From the NCBI RefSeq assembly GCF_003610295.1, contig NZ_RAPV01000001.1:4526001-4590000 (forward strand): DNA of 64,000 nucleotides. The letters run 5' to 3'. How positions within the stretch are numbered: position 1 is the stretch's first letter; the number at the start of each line of letters is the position of its first letter. Source of the stretch: Paraburkholderia sp. BL23I1N1. Lineage in GTDB: Bacteria; Pseudomonadota; Gammaproteobacteria; Burkholderiales; Burkholderiaceae. Under the pieces are notes generated by a model. That model was not told the DNA's origin. It made no database searches and saw nothing but the letters and a program-made list of their open reading frames with translations. Positions 40,844 through 51,177 of the stretch are shown here, one piece after another. The position numbers and the translations under genes are program-made.

Positions 40844-43800
40844 GTGTCCATACGCGTCGCGTTGAATCACGTCACACATTACCGCTACGACAGGCTGGTT
40901 ACGCTGTCGCCCCAGGTCGTGCGCCTCCGGCCTGCGCCGCATTGCCGGACCCCGATTCTGTCCTATTCGATGCGGGTCGAGCCGGCCGAACACTTTATCA
41001 ACTGGCAGCAGGACGCGTTCGCCAATTATCAGGCGCGTCTGGTGTTTCCCGAGAAGACGCGCGAATTCAAGGTGACCGTGGATCTGGTCGCCGAGATGGC
41101 CGTCTATAACCCGTTCGACTTCTTTCTCGAACCGTCGGCGGAACAGTTCCCGTTCGAGTATGCGCCTGGCTTGCTGCTGGAACTCGCGCCCTACCTCGTC
41201 AAGCGGCCGATGACGCCACGCTTTGCCGAGTTCGTCGCGAGTATCGACCGGACGCCGATGATCACCGCGGACTTCCTCGTCGCGCTGAATCAGCGGCTGC
41301 AACGCGAGATCCGCTACCTGATCCGCATGGAGCCCGGGGTGCAGACGCCCGAGGAAACGCTGGTGAGCGCCGCGGGTTCGTGCCGCGATTCGGGCTGGCT
41401 GCTGGTCGAGACGCTCCGGCAATTGGGGCTGGCGGCGCGCTTTGTTTCCGGCTACCTGCTGCAACTCGCGCCCGACGTCAAATCCATCGACGGCCCGAGC
41501 GGCACCGAAGTCGACTTCACCGACCTGCACGCGTGGTGCGAGGTGTACCTGCCGGGCGCGGGCTGGATCGGCTTCGATCCGACCTCCGGCCTGCTCGCCG
41601 GAGAAGGCCATATCCCCGTCGCCTGCACCCCCGAGCCGGGTAGCGCGGCGCCGATTTCCGGCGCGGTCGACGAATCCGAAGTCGAGTTCGAGCACACCAT
41701 GTCGATTGAACGGGTTCTGGAGACGCCACGCGTCACCAGGCCGTTCAGCGAAGGGGTATGGGACGACGTGCTGAAAATGGGCGAGCAGGTCGACCAGCGC
41801 TTGTCCGAGATGGACGTGCGCCTGACGATGGGCGGCGAGCCGACCTTCGTGTCGGTGCGCGATCGCGACGCCGCCGAATGGAACACCGACGCGCTCGGCC
41901 CGACCAAACGCGGCTATGCGGTCGCGCTGATGGACAAGCTGCGCTCGCGCTACGGTGCGAACGGCTTTCTGCATATCGGCCAGGGCAAGTGGTATCCGGG
42001 CGAACAGTTGCCGCGCTGGGCGATGTCGCTCTACTGGCGCGCCGACGGTGAGCCGTGCTGGCAGGATCCCACGCTATTCGCCGACGAACGCGAGCCGGGC
42101 ACGTACACGGCAAAAGACGCCCAGCGTTTCCTCGCCCATCTGGCGGCGAAGCTCGAGCTCGACAAGGACTGCATCCAGCCCGGCTTCGAAGACGTCTGGT
42201 ACTACCTGTGGCGCGAGCGCCGTCTGCCGGTCAACGTCGATCCGCTCGACGCGCGCCTCGACGACGAACTGGAGCGGGTGCGTTTGCGGCGCGTGTTCGA
42301 CGCGGGGCTGGGCGGCGCGACCGGTTATGTCTTGCCGCTGGCGCGCGAACGCGACGTGCCGAACGAGGCGCCGAAGTGGGTCAGCGGCCGCTGGTTCTTC
42401 CGCGACGAACGCATGTTCCTGATTCCCGGCGATTCGCCGATGGGATATCGCCTGCCGCTCGATTCGCTGCCGTGGGTCTCGGAGACAGACTATCCGTATC
42501 AGCACGCGCACGATCCGTTCGCACCGCCGGTGCCGTTGCGTCCGGCCGCGCAATTGCGCATGCAATACGAAGGCGACGGCGAGGTCCACCGCACCCTGGA
42601 CACCACCGAGGCGCGGCGCGCGGCGGCCTTGTCGTCGTCAGCGGCAGATTTGCTGAGCGGCATGGCGGGCAGCGGCGTGCTGGCCTTTGCGCCTCAGCCG
42701 GGAGACGGCCAGGCGCCGGCACGCGGGCAGTCGTCGAAAGAAACGTTGCGCACGGCGATCTGCGTCGAAGCGCGCGATCCGAAACGGGCTGCCGGTCCGA
42801 AGGCGGAAACCGAAGCGTTTGGCAGCGGCCGCTCGCTGCTGCATGTGTTCATGCCGCCGCTCACCGAACTCGACGACTATCTCGACCTGCTCGCGGCAAT
42901 TGAAGCCACCGCCGCCGAATTGCGGATGCAGGTGGTGCTCGAAGGCTATCCGCCGCCGCGCGATGCGCGCCTGAAGGTCCTGCAGGTGACGCCGGACCCG
43001 GGTGTGATCGAGGTGAACATTCATCCGGCTTCGAGCTGGGAGCAACTGGTCGACAACACGGAGTATCTGTATCAGTCCGCGGCCGAGAGCTATCTGAGCA
43101 GCGAGAAGTTCATGACCGACGGCCGGCATACGGGAACCGGCGGCGGCAATCACTTCGTGCTCGGCGGTGCGACGCCCGCCGATAGTCCGTTCCTGCGCCG
43201 TCCCGATCTGCTCGCGAGTCTGATCGCGTATTGGCACAACCATCCTTCACTGTCATATCTGTTTTCCGGGCTGTTCATCGGGCCGACGAGTCAGGCGCCG
43301 CGCGTGGACGAGGCGCGCAACGATCAGGTGTACGAACTCGAAGTGGCGTTCCGCGAATTGCAGCGGCAGATCGATCAGCTCGGCGGCCGCGGCGGCGCGA
43401 ATCTGCCGGCGTGGATGATCGACCGCTCGTTGCGCAACATCCTGATCGACGTGACCGGCAACACGCACCGTGCCGAGTTCTGCATCGACAAACTCTATTC
43501 ACCCGATGGTCCGACCGGCCGCCTCGGCCTGCTCGAATTGCGCGGTTTCGAAATGCCGCCGCATGCGCGCATGAGTCTCGTGCAGCAGTTGCTCTTGCGC
43601 GCACTGGTGGCGCGCTTCTGGCACACGCCGTACACGCAGCGGCTGACGCGCTGGGGCACGGAACTGCATGACCGCTTCCTGCTCGGCACCTTCGTGAAGA
43701 TGGATTTCGACGACGTGCTCGGCGAACTCAACCAGGCAGGCTTTGCCTTCGAGAGCAGCTGGTTCGCGCCGCACTTCGAATTCCGCTTCCCGCTGGTTGG

Positions 43801-44326
43801 CGAGGCCACGGTGAACGGCGTTTCGCTGACCATCCGCAATGCACTCGAACCCTGGCACGTGATGGGCGAGGAGGGCTCGCCGGGCGGCACGGTGCGTTAC
43901 GTGGATTCGTCGGTGGAAAGGCTCGAAGTGCGTGCGCTCGGGTTGAACGGCAACCGTCACGTGCTGACCGTGAACGGCGTGCCGTTGCCCTTGCAACCAA
44001 CCGGCCGCGTCAGCGAATATGTGGCCGGCGTGCGCTTTCGCGCCTGGTCGCAACCGTCGGCGCTGCATCCAACCATCGGTGTGGACGCGCCACTGACCTT
44101 CGATCTGGTCGATACATGGACTGGCCGCTCGGTCGGCGGATGCCAGTATCATGTCGCTCATCCGGGCGGGCGCAGCTATGACACCTTCCCGGTCAACGCC
44201 TACGAGGCGGAAAGCCGACGGCGTTCGCGCTTCTTCGCCTCCGGCCATACGCCGGGGCCGCTCACGGTCGGGATGCCGCAGCGCAGCCTGGAATTTCCGT
44301 TCACGTTGGACTTGCGTTACTGGTAA
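40844..44326 (+). CDS. Transglutaminase-like protease fused to DUF2126
   Basis: 1160 residues. Residues 1-290: transglutaminase N-terminal beta domain (NHVTHYRYDRLVTLSPQ) and transglutaminase-like cysteine protease core with Cys180 in AAGSCRDSGW, His in DLHAWCEVYLPG and Asp in FDPTSGLLAGEGH. The remaining 850 residues are DUF2126: RLTMGGEPTFVS, HIGQGKWYPGEQLPRWA, DPGVIEVNIHPASSW and GTGGGNHFVLGGA. GTG start at 40844 with AGGAG 7 bp before. Family members are linked to ATP-grasp/alpha-E proteins. The set is predicted to make or process peptide-type modifications, but the substrate is unknown. Confidence 0.88.
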   Translation: MSIRVALNHVTHYRYDRLVTLSPQVVRLRPAPHCRTPILSYSMRVEPAEHFINWQQDAFANYQARLVFPEKTREFKVTVDLVAEMAVYNPFDFFLEPSAEQFPFEYAPGLLLELAPYLVKRPMTPRFAEFVASIDRTPMITADFLVALNQRLQREIRYLIRMEPGVQTPEETLVSAAGSCRDSGWLLVETLRQLGLAARFVSGYLLQLAPDVKSIDGPSGTEVDFTDLHAWCEVYLPGAGWIGFDPTSGLLAGEGHIPVACTPEPGSAAPISGAVDESEVEFEHTMSIERVLETPRVTRPFSEGVWDDVLKMGEQVDQRLSEMDVRLTMGGEPTFVSVRDRDAAEWNTDALGPTKRGYAVALMDKLRSRYGANGFLHIGQGKWYPGEQLPRWAMSLYWRADGEPCWQDPTLFADEREPGTYTAKDAQRFLAHLAAKLELDKDCIQPGFEDVWYYLWRERRLPVNVDPLDARLDDELERVRLRRVFDAGLGGATGYVLPLARERDVPNEAPKWVSGRWFFRDERMFLIPGDSPMGYRLPLDSLPWVSETDYPYQHAHDPFAPPVPLRPAAQLRMQYEGDGEVHRTLDTTEARRAAALSSSAADLLSGMAGSGVLAFAPQPGDGQAPARGQSSKETLRTAICVEARDPKRAAGPKAETEAFGSGRSLLHVFMPPLTELDDYLDLLAAIEATAAELRMQVVLEGYPPPRDARLKVLQVTPDPGVIEVNIHPASSWEQLVDNTEYLYQSAAESYLSSEKFMTDGRHTGTGGGNHFVLGGATPADSPFLRRPDLLASLIAYWHNHPSLSYLFSGLFIGPTSQAPRVDEARNDQVYELEVAFRELQRQIDQLGGRGGANLPAWMIDRSLRNILIDVTGNTHRAEFCIDKLYSPDGPTGRLGLLELRGFEMPPHARMSLVQQLLLRALVARFWHTPYTQRLTRWGTELHDRFLLGTFVKMDFDDVLGELNQAGFAFESSWFAPHFEFRFPLVGEATVNGVSLTIRNALEPWHVMGEEGSPGGTVRYVDSSVERLEVRALGLNGNRHVLTVNGVPLPLQPTGRVSEYVAGVRFRAWSQPSALHPTIGVDAPLTFDLVDTWTGRSVGGCQYHVAHPGGRSYDTFPVNAYEAESRRRSRFFASGHTPGPLTVGMPQRSLEFPFTLDLRYW

Positions 44327-44373
44327 CCTGGTGGGCTGAAGAGCCGCAGCATCCTTTTAAAAACGATACGACC

Positions 44374-47052
44374 TTGGCCTTTCAATCGACTTTTCCTTTC
44401 GAAACGTCCGCGACTCGTGCGGACGCTTCGTCCTTATTGCGGCTGTTGCCGGCCTACGAAGGACATTGGGACGAGTTACGCGACGCCTCTGGCGCGTTGC
44501 GCGAACCGTGGCGGCAATTCTTCGAGCGGCTCGGCGAAGACGGCATCGCGCGCCTGGAGGATCACTACGCGTCGATCGCGCAGCAGATCCGCGACAACGA
44601 CATCAGCTACAACGTCTACGCGGATAACGGCGAGCCGCGGCCGTGGGCGCTCGACCTGCTGCCATTGCTGATCAGCGAGGCCGAGTGGGCGCATATCGAG
44701 CGGGGCGTGACGCAGCGCGCGCATCTGCTCAATGCCATCGTCGCCGATATTTATGGGCCGCAGACCTTGCTCGAGCGAGGGCAGTTGCCGCCCGCGCTGG
44801 TGTTCGGGCATCCGGGTTATCTGCGCTCCGTGAAGGGTTTCACGCCGCCTGGCGAGCAATATCTGCAGGTGGTGGCCGTCGATCTGGCGCGTACGCCAGG
44901 CGGTGAATGGACCGTCATGGCGCATCGCACCGAGGCGCCTTCCGGGCTCGGTTATGCGCTGGAAAACCGGCTGATCGTGTCGACGCTGTTCGCCGTTCCG
45001 TTCCGCGCGATGCACGTGAGCCGTCTCGCGCCAACTTACTCGCAACTGATCGCGACGCTCGTGCAGGCCGCACAGGCCACGATGCAGCCCGACAGTTCGG
45101 GGACCGACGGCGCGCTCCATATCGCGTTGCTCACACCTGGGCCGTTTAGCGAGACTTACTTCGAACACGTGTTTCTCGCGCGCTATCTCGGCGTCACGCT
45201 GGTGGAAGGCAAAGACCTGACCGTGCGCGACGACATGCTGTATCTGAAGACGCTCGCCGGTCTCGAACGCGTGCATGTCGTGCTGCGCCGTCTGGACGAT
45301 GCTTTCTGCGATCCGGTCGAACTGCGCGCGGATTCGAGCATCGGCGTGCCGGGACTGTTGCAGGTAATGCGCGCGGGCAATGTGATCGTCTCGAATGTAC
45401 CGGGATCGGGCTTTGTCGAATCGCCGGCCTTGCATGGCTTTTTGCCGGGCATTGCCGAAGTGTTGCTCGACGAAGACCTGGTGCTGCCGAGCGTGGCGAC
45501 CTGGTGGTGTGGCGAACAAGCGGCGCGCGAGCACGCGTTCACGCGTCTGGACGAAGCGTTCATTGTGCCGACCTGGCCGGTCGCGCCACGCGATGCGCCG
45601 CCTGGCATCGAGCAGGGCAGACAGCGGCTTTCGACATGGCGCGAGCGCATCGAAGCGATGCCCGACACCTACACGATCCAGCAGCCGCAGCGCTTTTCCT
45701 GCACCCCACGTTACGAAGACGGCACCATTGGCCGCCGTCCTTCGGTGCTGCGCGTCTATGCGATTGCCGACGTCAACGGCGGCTGGCATGTGATGCCTGG
45801 CGGCTTCACGCGAATGGCCGCCGAGCGTCAGGCGACGGTGTCGATGCAATACGGCGGCAGCAGCGTGGATACGTGGGTGCTGTCGAGTCAGCCGACGTCG
45901 ACCTTCACCCTGCTGCCTTCGCCGATGCAACCCGCCGACCTCGCGCGCAAGCATCGCACCGTCTCGAGCCGCGCGGCTGAAAATCTGTTCTGGGCCGGAC
46001 GTTATGGCGAACGCGCCGAAAACAATGTGCGGCTGTTGCGCCTGATTCTCGGTTCGCTGGAAGGCAACGACGCCGATGCGATGTTCCCCACACTGGTCGA
46101 GCTCGCCATACAGTGCGGTCTCGTGCCGTCCGGCGACATGTCCTCGCCCTATTCGCCGCAGGCATTCGAGCGTGCGCTGGTCGCGAATCTGAGCGAGAGC
46201 ACCGGCGCTGCGAGCATCGGCCAGAACCTCAACTACCAGGCGCGTGCGAATGGCGAAGTGCGTGGGCGGTTGTCGAACGATCATTGGCGCACGATTCTCG
46301 CGGCGCGCAACGATTTCCGCGATGCTTTGCAGACCTTGATGCCGGCCGCGGGTTTTAACGGCAATGGCAGTGGCAACGGTAGCGCCGGTGGTGCATCGCA
46401 ATCGCAGGGCAGTGCGAATGGTCTAGGCCGCGCCGAGCGCAGTGAGCGCTACGACCGTTATGACCGCGTGACGCTGATGAACGCGCTCGAACGTTTGTCG
46501 GTGCAATTGTCGGCGATCAGCGGCGCGCAAGGCGACCGTATGACACGCGACGAAGCGTGGCGTCTGCTATTCGTCGGGCGGCATATCGAACGCGTGTCGG
46601 CGATGACGTCGTTCTTGCGTGTGGTCGCCGATAATGGCCAGCTCGCGACACCGGCCGGGTTCGATCTGCTGCTGCAATTGTTCGACAGCACGCTGACGTA
46701 TCGCTCGCTGTATCCGGGCCGTTTCGAAGTGCCGGCTTTGCTCGATCTGCTGGTGATCGAGCCCACTAATCCGCGCGGCGTCTACGGTGTCTATGAGCGC
46801 CTGCGTAAAAAGCTCGACGAGATTGCCGTGGCCGCGGGCAGCATGCGGCATCGCCCGTTTGCAGAATTGATGCCGCACGCCGATTCGTTGCCGACGCTCG
46901 AATCACTGTGCGCCGTCGACGAAAACGATTCGTATGCCGACCTGATTGCAGTATGCGATCAGATTGGCGGCCATGTCGGCGCGGCGGCGCATGAAATCAG
47001 CGCGCGCTATTTCAGTCACGCCAGTACGGTGGCTTCGCAGGTGTGGTCATGA
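44374..47052 (+). CDS. Circularly permuted ATP-grasp protein fused to alpha-E domain
   Basis: 892 residues from TTG; no ATG suits and no strong ribosome site is seen. Residues about 90-480 are the circularly permuted ATP-grasp type 2 (DUF404/DUF407): NDISYNVYADNGEPRPW, HPGYLRSVKG, VEGKDLTVRDDMLYLKT and VPGSGFVESPALHGFLPGI. Residues about 520-885 are alpha-E (SSRAAENLFWAGRYGERAEN). A Gly/Asn/Ser-rich linker (NGNGSGNGSAGG) interrupts alpha-E around residues 665-690. In many genomes these are two genes; here they are fused. The ATP-grasp part suggests amide/peptide ligation. Confidence 0.88.
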   Translation: MAFQSTFPFETSATRADASSLLRLLPAYEGHWDELRDASGALREPWRQFFERLGEDGIARLEDHYASIAQQIRDNDISYNVYADNGEPRPWALDLLPLLISEAEWAHIERGVTQRAHLLNAIVADIYGPQTLLERGQLPPALVFGHPGYLRSVKGFTPPGEQYLQVVAVDLARTPGGEWTVMAHRTEAPSGLGYALENRLIVSTLFAVPFRAMHVSRLAPTYSQLIATLVQAAQATMQPDSSGTDGALHIALLTPGPFSETYFEHVFLARYLGVTLVEGKDLTVRDDMLYLKTLAGLERVHVVLRRLDDAFCDPVELRADSSIGVPGLLQVMRAGNVIVSNVPGSGFVESPALHGFLPGIAEVLLDEDLVLPSVATWWCGEQAAREHAFTRLDEAFIVPTWPVAPRDAPPGIEQGRQRLSTWRERIEAMPDTYTIQQPQRFSCTPRYEDGTIGRRPSVLRVYAIADVNGGWHVMPGGFTRMAAERQATVSMQYGGSSVDTWVLSSQPTSTFTLLPSPMQPADLARKHRTVSSRAAENLFWAGRYGERAENNVRLLRLILGSLEGNDADAMFPTLVELAIQCGLVPSGDMSSPYSPQAFERALVANLSESTGAASIGQNLNYQARANGEVRGRLSNDHWRTILAARNDFRDALQTLMPAAGFNGNGSGNGSAGGASQSQGSANGLGRAERSERYDRYDRVTLMNALERLSVQLSAISGAQGDRMTRDEAWRLLFVGRHIERVSAMTSFLRVVADNGQLATPAGFDLLLQLFDSTLTYRSLYPGRFEVPALLDLLVIEPTNPRGVYGVYERLRKKLDEIAVAAGSMRHRPFAELMPHADSLPTLESLCAVDENDSYADLIAVCDQIGGHVGAAAHEISARYFSHASTVASQVWS

Positions 47053-47939
47053 AGAACGCACCCACCGTGTTGTCCGTCTCGCATCGCACGACCTACCACT
47101 ACTCCACGTATGTGGAGACCGCCCAGCATCTCGCGACGATCCGGCCGATCGTCTGTGCGTGGCAGCGCGTGGTCTCGCACGCCGAAAAGATCGAGCCCGA
47201 GCCGTCCTATCAAACGAGCCGTATCGACGCATTCGGCAACGACGTCCTGTACTTTGCGCTGGACGCCCCGCACGAGCGCCTGCAACTCGTTAGCGAAACG
47301 ACGGTGGCGCTCCTGCCGCGCTGGACCGACCTCGACCCCGATGAAACGCCGGCCTGGGAAGACGCGGCGGACGCGTTGCGGTTTTGGGTCGGCGGCGAGT
47401 TCCGGCCCGAGGTGGAGTTTCGCTTTGCATCGCCGAACATCGTGCCGCGGCCGTCGTTGCGCGCTTATGCGCTGCCGAGCTTTCCGCCCGGCATGCCGAT
47501 CGTGGCGGGTGCGATCGATCTGATGCACCGGATTCACGAAGACTTCGAGTACAAACCGTCGGCGACGATGTTCGACACGCCCGCCGAGCGCGCCTTCGAA
47601 TTGAAGAGCGGGGTATGCCAGGACTTCGCGCAGGTGATGATCGGCTGCTTGCGCTCGCTGGGCTTACCGGCGCGCTACGTGAGCGGTTATCTGCGCAACG
47701 ATCCGCCGCCTGGGCAGCCACGTTTGATCGGCGCGGACGCCTCGCATGCGTGGGTGTCCGTCTATTGCCCGACGAGTGGCTGGATCGATCTCGACCCCAC
47801 TAATGACGTGCTCGCCGATACGGATCACGTGACGCTCGCGATCGGGCGCGATTACAGCGACGTGTCCTTGCTGCGCGGGACGATCCTGGGGGGCGGGGAG
47901 CATCGGGTGGAAGTCGCTGTGACCGTGCTTGCGCTTTAA
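47049..47939 (+). CDS. Transglutaminase-like cysteine protease family protein
   Basis: 296 residues. N-terminal transglutaminase beta domain (SVSHRTTYHYSTYVETAQH), then the protease core with Cys190 in KSGVCQDFAQVM, His in ASHAWVSVYCP and Asp in WIDLDPTNDVL. The triad is complete. It overlaps the ATP-grasp/alpha-E gene by 4 bp (ATGA), so it is its translational partner. Together with the 40844 gene, the cluster has two transglutaminase-type cores. A peptidase or amide-transfer role on the ATP-grasp product is the usual prediction. Confidence 0.88.
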   Translation: MKNAPTVLSVSHRTTYHYSTYVETAQHLATIRPIVCAWQRVVSHAEKIEPEPSYQTSRIDAFGNDVLYFALDAPHERLQLVSETTVALLPRWTDLDPDETPAWEDAADALRFWVGGEFRPEVEFRFASPNIVPRPSLRAYALPSFPPGMPIVAGAIDLMHRIHEDFEYKPSATMFDTPAERAFELKSGVCQDFAQVMIGCLRSLGLPARYVSGYLRNDPPPGQPRLIGADASHAWVSVYCPTSGWIDLDPTNDVLADTDHVTLAIGRDYSDVSLLRGTILGGGEHRVEVAVTVLAL

Positions 47940-47981
47940 CCCTTCAGCAAGCCACTTTCTGGTCAGACGAAATCGCTCGAC

Positions 47982-48010
47982 GTGCCGCGCGTGCGCTTCG
48001 GCACGCTCTT
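47982..48010 (+). terminator. Probable terminator after the transglutaminase gene
   Basis: Overlapping hairpins GTGCCG/CGGCAC and GCGTGC/GCACGC around 47982-48006, followed by TCTTTT. Moderate strength. Confidence 0.45.
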
Positions 48011-48079
48011 TTACCCCACTTTCGGGGAAAACCCTCGCTTCTTATTCCCATTCAGCGGGAATCCATTTTTTTCAAACCG

Positions 48080-48089
48080 AGAATATTCT
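48080..48089. promoter_or_regulatory. Palindrome AGAATATTCT upstream of IclR gene
   Basis: A 10-bp perfect palindrome 41 bp before the IclR start, followed by a half-site ATTCT. Possible autoregulatory site. Confidence 0.3.
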
Positions 48090-48129
48090 GGCATTCTGAT
48101 TTCGTTATTCATTGTGGATAGTTTTCATC

Positions 48130-48879
48130 GTGAACGCGGAACAGAGTGTGACAGGGGCTGAACGGGTGCTGCTGGTGCTGGCGGCGCTCGCCAGTCATGG
48201 CAAGGCCATGTCGGTCAAAGATCTGCTCGCCGTCACTGGTCTCGCGCAAAGCACGCTGTACCGGCAGATCGCTTTGCTCAAGCGTTGGGGGTTCGTCGCT
48301 GAAAATGCGGGCCATTACGCGCCGGGCCCGATCAGCCTGCAACTTGCGCTTGGCTTCGATGTGAATTCGCTGCTCGTCGAAGCGAGCCGTACTGAAATGC
48401 AGCAACTGGCGCGCGCGTCGCAGGAAAGCATCGGCCTTGTGGTCGCGGTCAAGCATCAGGTGATGTGCCTGGAAATGGTCGAGAGCCAGCACTCGTTGCG
48501 CTGCTCGTTCGAAAAAGGCCGTGCCGTGCCGCTGAAAGCGGGCGCTTCGGCGAAATCGCTGCTGGCGTTCATGACCGACAAGGCCCGTACTGAAGTACTC
48601 GATAGCGTGTTCGACAACGACCCCGCCGGCCGTGCCGCGATCGAAGCCGAACTCGAACAGATTCGCGCTCAGGGCTACGCCGTCAGCGACAGCGAAGTCG
48701 ATCCGGGCGTGTGGGGCGTGAGCGCTCCAATATTTCATCGTAACGGACGCGGCGCCGGGAGCAGCGCGTCGATCACGCTGATGGCGCCGTCCACGCGCGC
48801 CATCGGCCGCGAAAGCCAATTCATCGACGGGACGCTACGTACGGCCCGCGCTATTTCCGAGCATATGCAAACCGATTGA
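48130..48879 (+). CDS. IclR-family transcriptional regulator
   Basis: 249 residues. Winged helix-turn-helix at about residues 8-60 (VTGAERVLLVLAALASHGKA; LLAVTGLAQSTLYRQIALLK). C-terminal IclR effector domain with EMVESQHSLRCSFEKGRAVP and LKAGASAKSLLAF. GTG 48130 is used; GTG 48112 is the alternative. It heads the same-strand transporter-hutG-like operon with a 92-bp gap, so it probably controls it. Confidence 0.88.
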   Translation: MNAEQSVTGAERVLLVLAALASHGKAMSVKDLLAVTGLAQSTLYRQIALLKRWGFVAENAGHYAPGPISLQLALGFDVNSLLVEASRTEMQQLARASQESIGLVVAVKHQVMCLEMVESQHSLRCSFEKGRAVPLKAGASAKSLLAFMTDKARTEVLDSVFDNDPAGRAAIEAELEQIRAQGYAVSDSEVDPGVWGVSAPIFHRNGRGAGSSASITLMAPSTRAIGRESQFIDGTLRTARAISEHMQTD

Positions 48880-48971
48880 TCGGGCAAGGCCGTGCGCGGC
48901 CAGAATTCGATCTGGATACCGAACGAACTGAACACGCTGAACGAACCGAACGAACCACAAGGAGCCCTCCC

Positions 48972-49718
48972 ATGAAACTGAATCGACTGTTGTCCCTCGC
49001 ATGCGTCACGTTTGCGGTGACCTTTTCCGGTGTGGCGTCCGCACAAACGCCGGACGTGCTGAACGTTGCCACCGACGCGACCTTCCCGCCGATGGAGTAC
49101 ACGGAAAACGGCGCACGCACCGGCTTCGACGTCGACATGATGAATGCACTCGCGAAAGCCATGGGAAAACGCGTGCAATGGACCGATATCGACTTCAAAG
49201 GCCTGATTCCGGGCTTGATCGCGCATCGTTTCGACGTGGCGATCTCCGGCATTTACATCACAGATGAGCGCGCGAAAGTAGTCGACTTCACTGATTCGTA
49301 CTACGCGGGCGGCCTCGTCGCCCTGGTGAAAAGCGATTCGCCAATCAAGTCCGTGGCCGATCTGAACGGCAAGAAAGTGTCGGTTCAGGTGGGTACGAAG
49401 TCGGTCAACTTCCTGCGCGACAACTTCCCTCAAATCAACCGCGTCGAAGTCGAGAAGAATCAGGAGATGTTCGACCTGGTGGGGATCGGCCGTGCCGATG
49501 CCGCCGTGACCGGCAAGCCGGCCGCGTACCAGCTGGTGAAAACGCGCGGCGGTTTTCGCGTGCTCGACAAGCCCCTCACGACCGAAGCCTACGGCATCGC
49601 CGTGCGCAAGGACGAACCGCAACTGAAGGCGGCATTCAACAAGGCGCTGGCGATGATCAAGGCCGACGGCACGTATGCGGCAATCGTGAAGAAGTGGTTC
49701 GGCGCCACCGCGCAATAA
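48972..49718 (+). CDS. Polar amino acid ABC transporter substrate-binding protein
   Basis: 248 residues of the SBP family 3. Signal peptide cleaved after about residue 25 (SGVASAQ). Mature motifs: TDATFPPMEYTENGARTGFD, DVAISGIYITDERAKVVDF and VQVGTKSVNFL. It binds a polar amino acid in the periplasm. Given the hutG-like gene in the operon, histidine or a breakdown product such as formiminoglutamate is plausible. AAGGAG ribosome site. Short GAACGAAC-type repeats lie in the gap before it. Confidence 0.9.
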   Translation: MKLNRLLSLACVTFAVTFSGVASAQTPDVLNVATDATFPPMEYTENGARTGFDVDMMNALAKAMGKRVQWTDIDFKGLIPGLIAHRFDVAISGIYITDERAKVVDFTDSYYAGGLVALVKSDSPIKSVADLNGKKVSVQVGTKSVNFLRDNFPQINRVEVEKNQEMFDLVGIGRADAAVTGKPAAYQLVKTRGGFRVLDKPLTTEAYGIAVRKDEPQLKAAFNKALAMIKADGTYAAIVKKWFGATAQ

Positions 49719-49735
49719 CCGGCTGAGCAGACATA

Positions 49736-50404
49736 ATGGAACTCGACTTTTCGCCGGTGATTGCCGGCTTGCCGGACATCATGCATGGGGCGGTGGTGAC
49801 GGTCGAAGTAACTGCCGCCGCGCTCGCGCTGAGTTGCGTACTGGGCCTGCTGATCGGTATCGGCCGGCTCGCGCCGAAGCGGCGCGTCGTGTACGGCTTC
49901 TGTACGGCGTACCTCACGTTTTTCCGCGGCACGCCGTTGCTCGTGCAACTTTTCCTGCTGTTCTTCGGATTGCCGCAATTCGGCATTCTGTTGCCGGCTT
50001 TCGTGTGCGGGATGCTGGGGCTCGGCCTGTACTCGGCGGCCTATGTATCGGAGATTGTGCGCGGTGCGATCCAGTCCGTGGATCGCGGGCAGATGGAAGC
50101 GGCGCGTTCGATCGGCATGTCGTCGGGTCAGGCAATGCGCGCAGTCATTCTGCCGCAGGCGATCGTCCGAATGATCCCGCCGCTCGGCAACGAGTTCATT
50201 GCGCTGATCAAGAACTCGGCGCTGGTGTCGTTGCTGACGATCGACGATCTGATGCACGAAGGGCAGAAGATCATCAGCGTGTCGTACCGTTCGCTTGAAG
50301 TGTATCTGGCCATCGCGCTGGTGTATCTCGTGTTGACGCAGGCGACTAATTACGCGCTGCATCGTGTGGAGCGTCGCTTGCGCGCAGGAGGAATGGTGCA
50401 ATGA
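49736..50404 (+). CDS. Polar amino acid ABC transporter permease
   Basis: 222 residues, about five membrane segments, HisM/GlnP type. The inner-membrane component EAA loop is seen: [20 protein letters not shown], and the N-terminal [16 protein letters not shown]. Only one permease gene is present, so it probably acts as a homodimer. It overlaps the ATPase gene by 4 bp. Confidence 0.92.
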   Translation: MELDFSPVIAGLPDIMHGAVVTVEVTAAALALSCVLGLLIGIGRLAPKRRVVYGFCTAYLTFFRGTPLLVQLFLLFFGLPQFGILLPAFVCGMLGLGLYSAAYVSEIVRGAIQSVDRGQMEAARSIGMSSGQAMRAVILPQAIVRMIPPLGNEFIALIKNSALVSLLTIDDLMHEGQKIISVSYRSLEVYLAIALVYLVLTQATNYALHRVERRLRAGGMVQ

Positions 50405-51177
50405 ATACCGTGGCCAAAGTGGATGAACCCATCGTCAGCATTCGTGGGCTGACCAAATCGTTCGGCTCGCATACCGTGCTTAACGGCATCGACTTCGATA
50501 TTCAGCCGCAGCAGGTGGTAGTCGTGATCGGGCCGAGCGGTTCGGGAAAAAGTACTTTCCTGCGTTGCTGCAACGGGCTCGAACAGCCGGAAGGCGGCAC
50601 GGTCGATATCTGCGGACATCGGCTGATGGATCACGGCGCGATGCTCAAGGAGCGTTCGCTGAATGCGCTGCGCACCGAAGTGGGCATGGTGTTTCAGTCG
50701 TTCAATCTGTTTCCGCATCTGTCGGTGCTGCATAACATTACGGTCGGTCCGCGAATGTTGCGTGACGCCAGCAAGGCCGAAGCCGAAGCGGCTGCAATGG
50801 CGTTGCTGGAGAAAGTCGGGCTCGCTCACAAGGCGCATGTCATGCCGGCGAGCTTGTCGGGTGGTCAGAAGCAGCGCGTTGCCATTGCTCGCGCGTTGGC
50901 AATGCAACCCCGCGTGATGTTGTTCGACGAGCCTACTTCAGCGCTCGATCCCGAGCTGGTCGGCGAAGTGCTGCAAGTGATGAAGCTGCTCGCGAGCGAA
51001 GGGATGACGATGGTGGTCGTCACGCACGAAATGGGCTTTGCAAAGGAAGTCGCCGACGTGGTGGTGGTGATGGACGGCGGTGTTATCGTCGAGGCCGGGC
51101 CGCCTGCCGAGATTTTCTCGGCGCCGTCGCAGCCGCGCACGCGAGCTTTCCTGCAGGCGGTGTTGTCGCGCGCATGA
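50401..51177 (+). CDS. Polar amino acid ABC transporter ATP-binding protein
   Basis: 258 residues. Walker [10 protein letters not shown], signature LSGGQKQR, Walker [16 protein letters not shown]-loop [12 protein letters not shown]. GlnQ/HisP type. ATGA overlaps at both ends couple it to the permease gene and to the ureohydrolase gene. Confidence 0.93.
   Translation: MNTVAKVDEPIVSIRGLTKSFGSHTVLNGIDFDIQPQQVVVVIGPSGSGKSTFLRCCNGLEQPEGGTVDICGHRLMDHGAMLKERSLNALRTEVGMVFQSFNLFPHLSVLHNITVGPRMLRDASKAEAEAAAMALLEKVGLAHKAHVMPASLSGGQKQRVAIARALAMQPRVMLFDEPTSALDPELVGEVLQVMKLLASEGMTMVVVTHEMGFAKEVADVVVVMDGGVIVEAGPPAEIFSAPSQPRTRAFLQAVLSRA

Noticed and set aside
44476-46401. 641-codon minus-strand open frame opposite the ATP-grasp/alpha-E gene
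   Set aside because: Shadow of a well-supported gene with high third-position GC; no ribosome site or domain.
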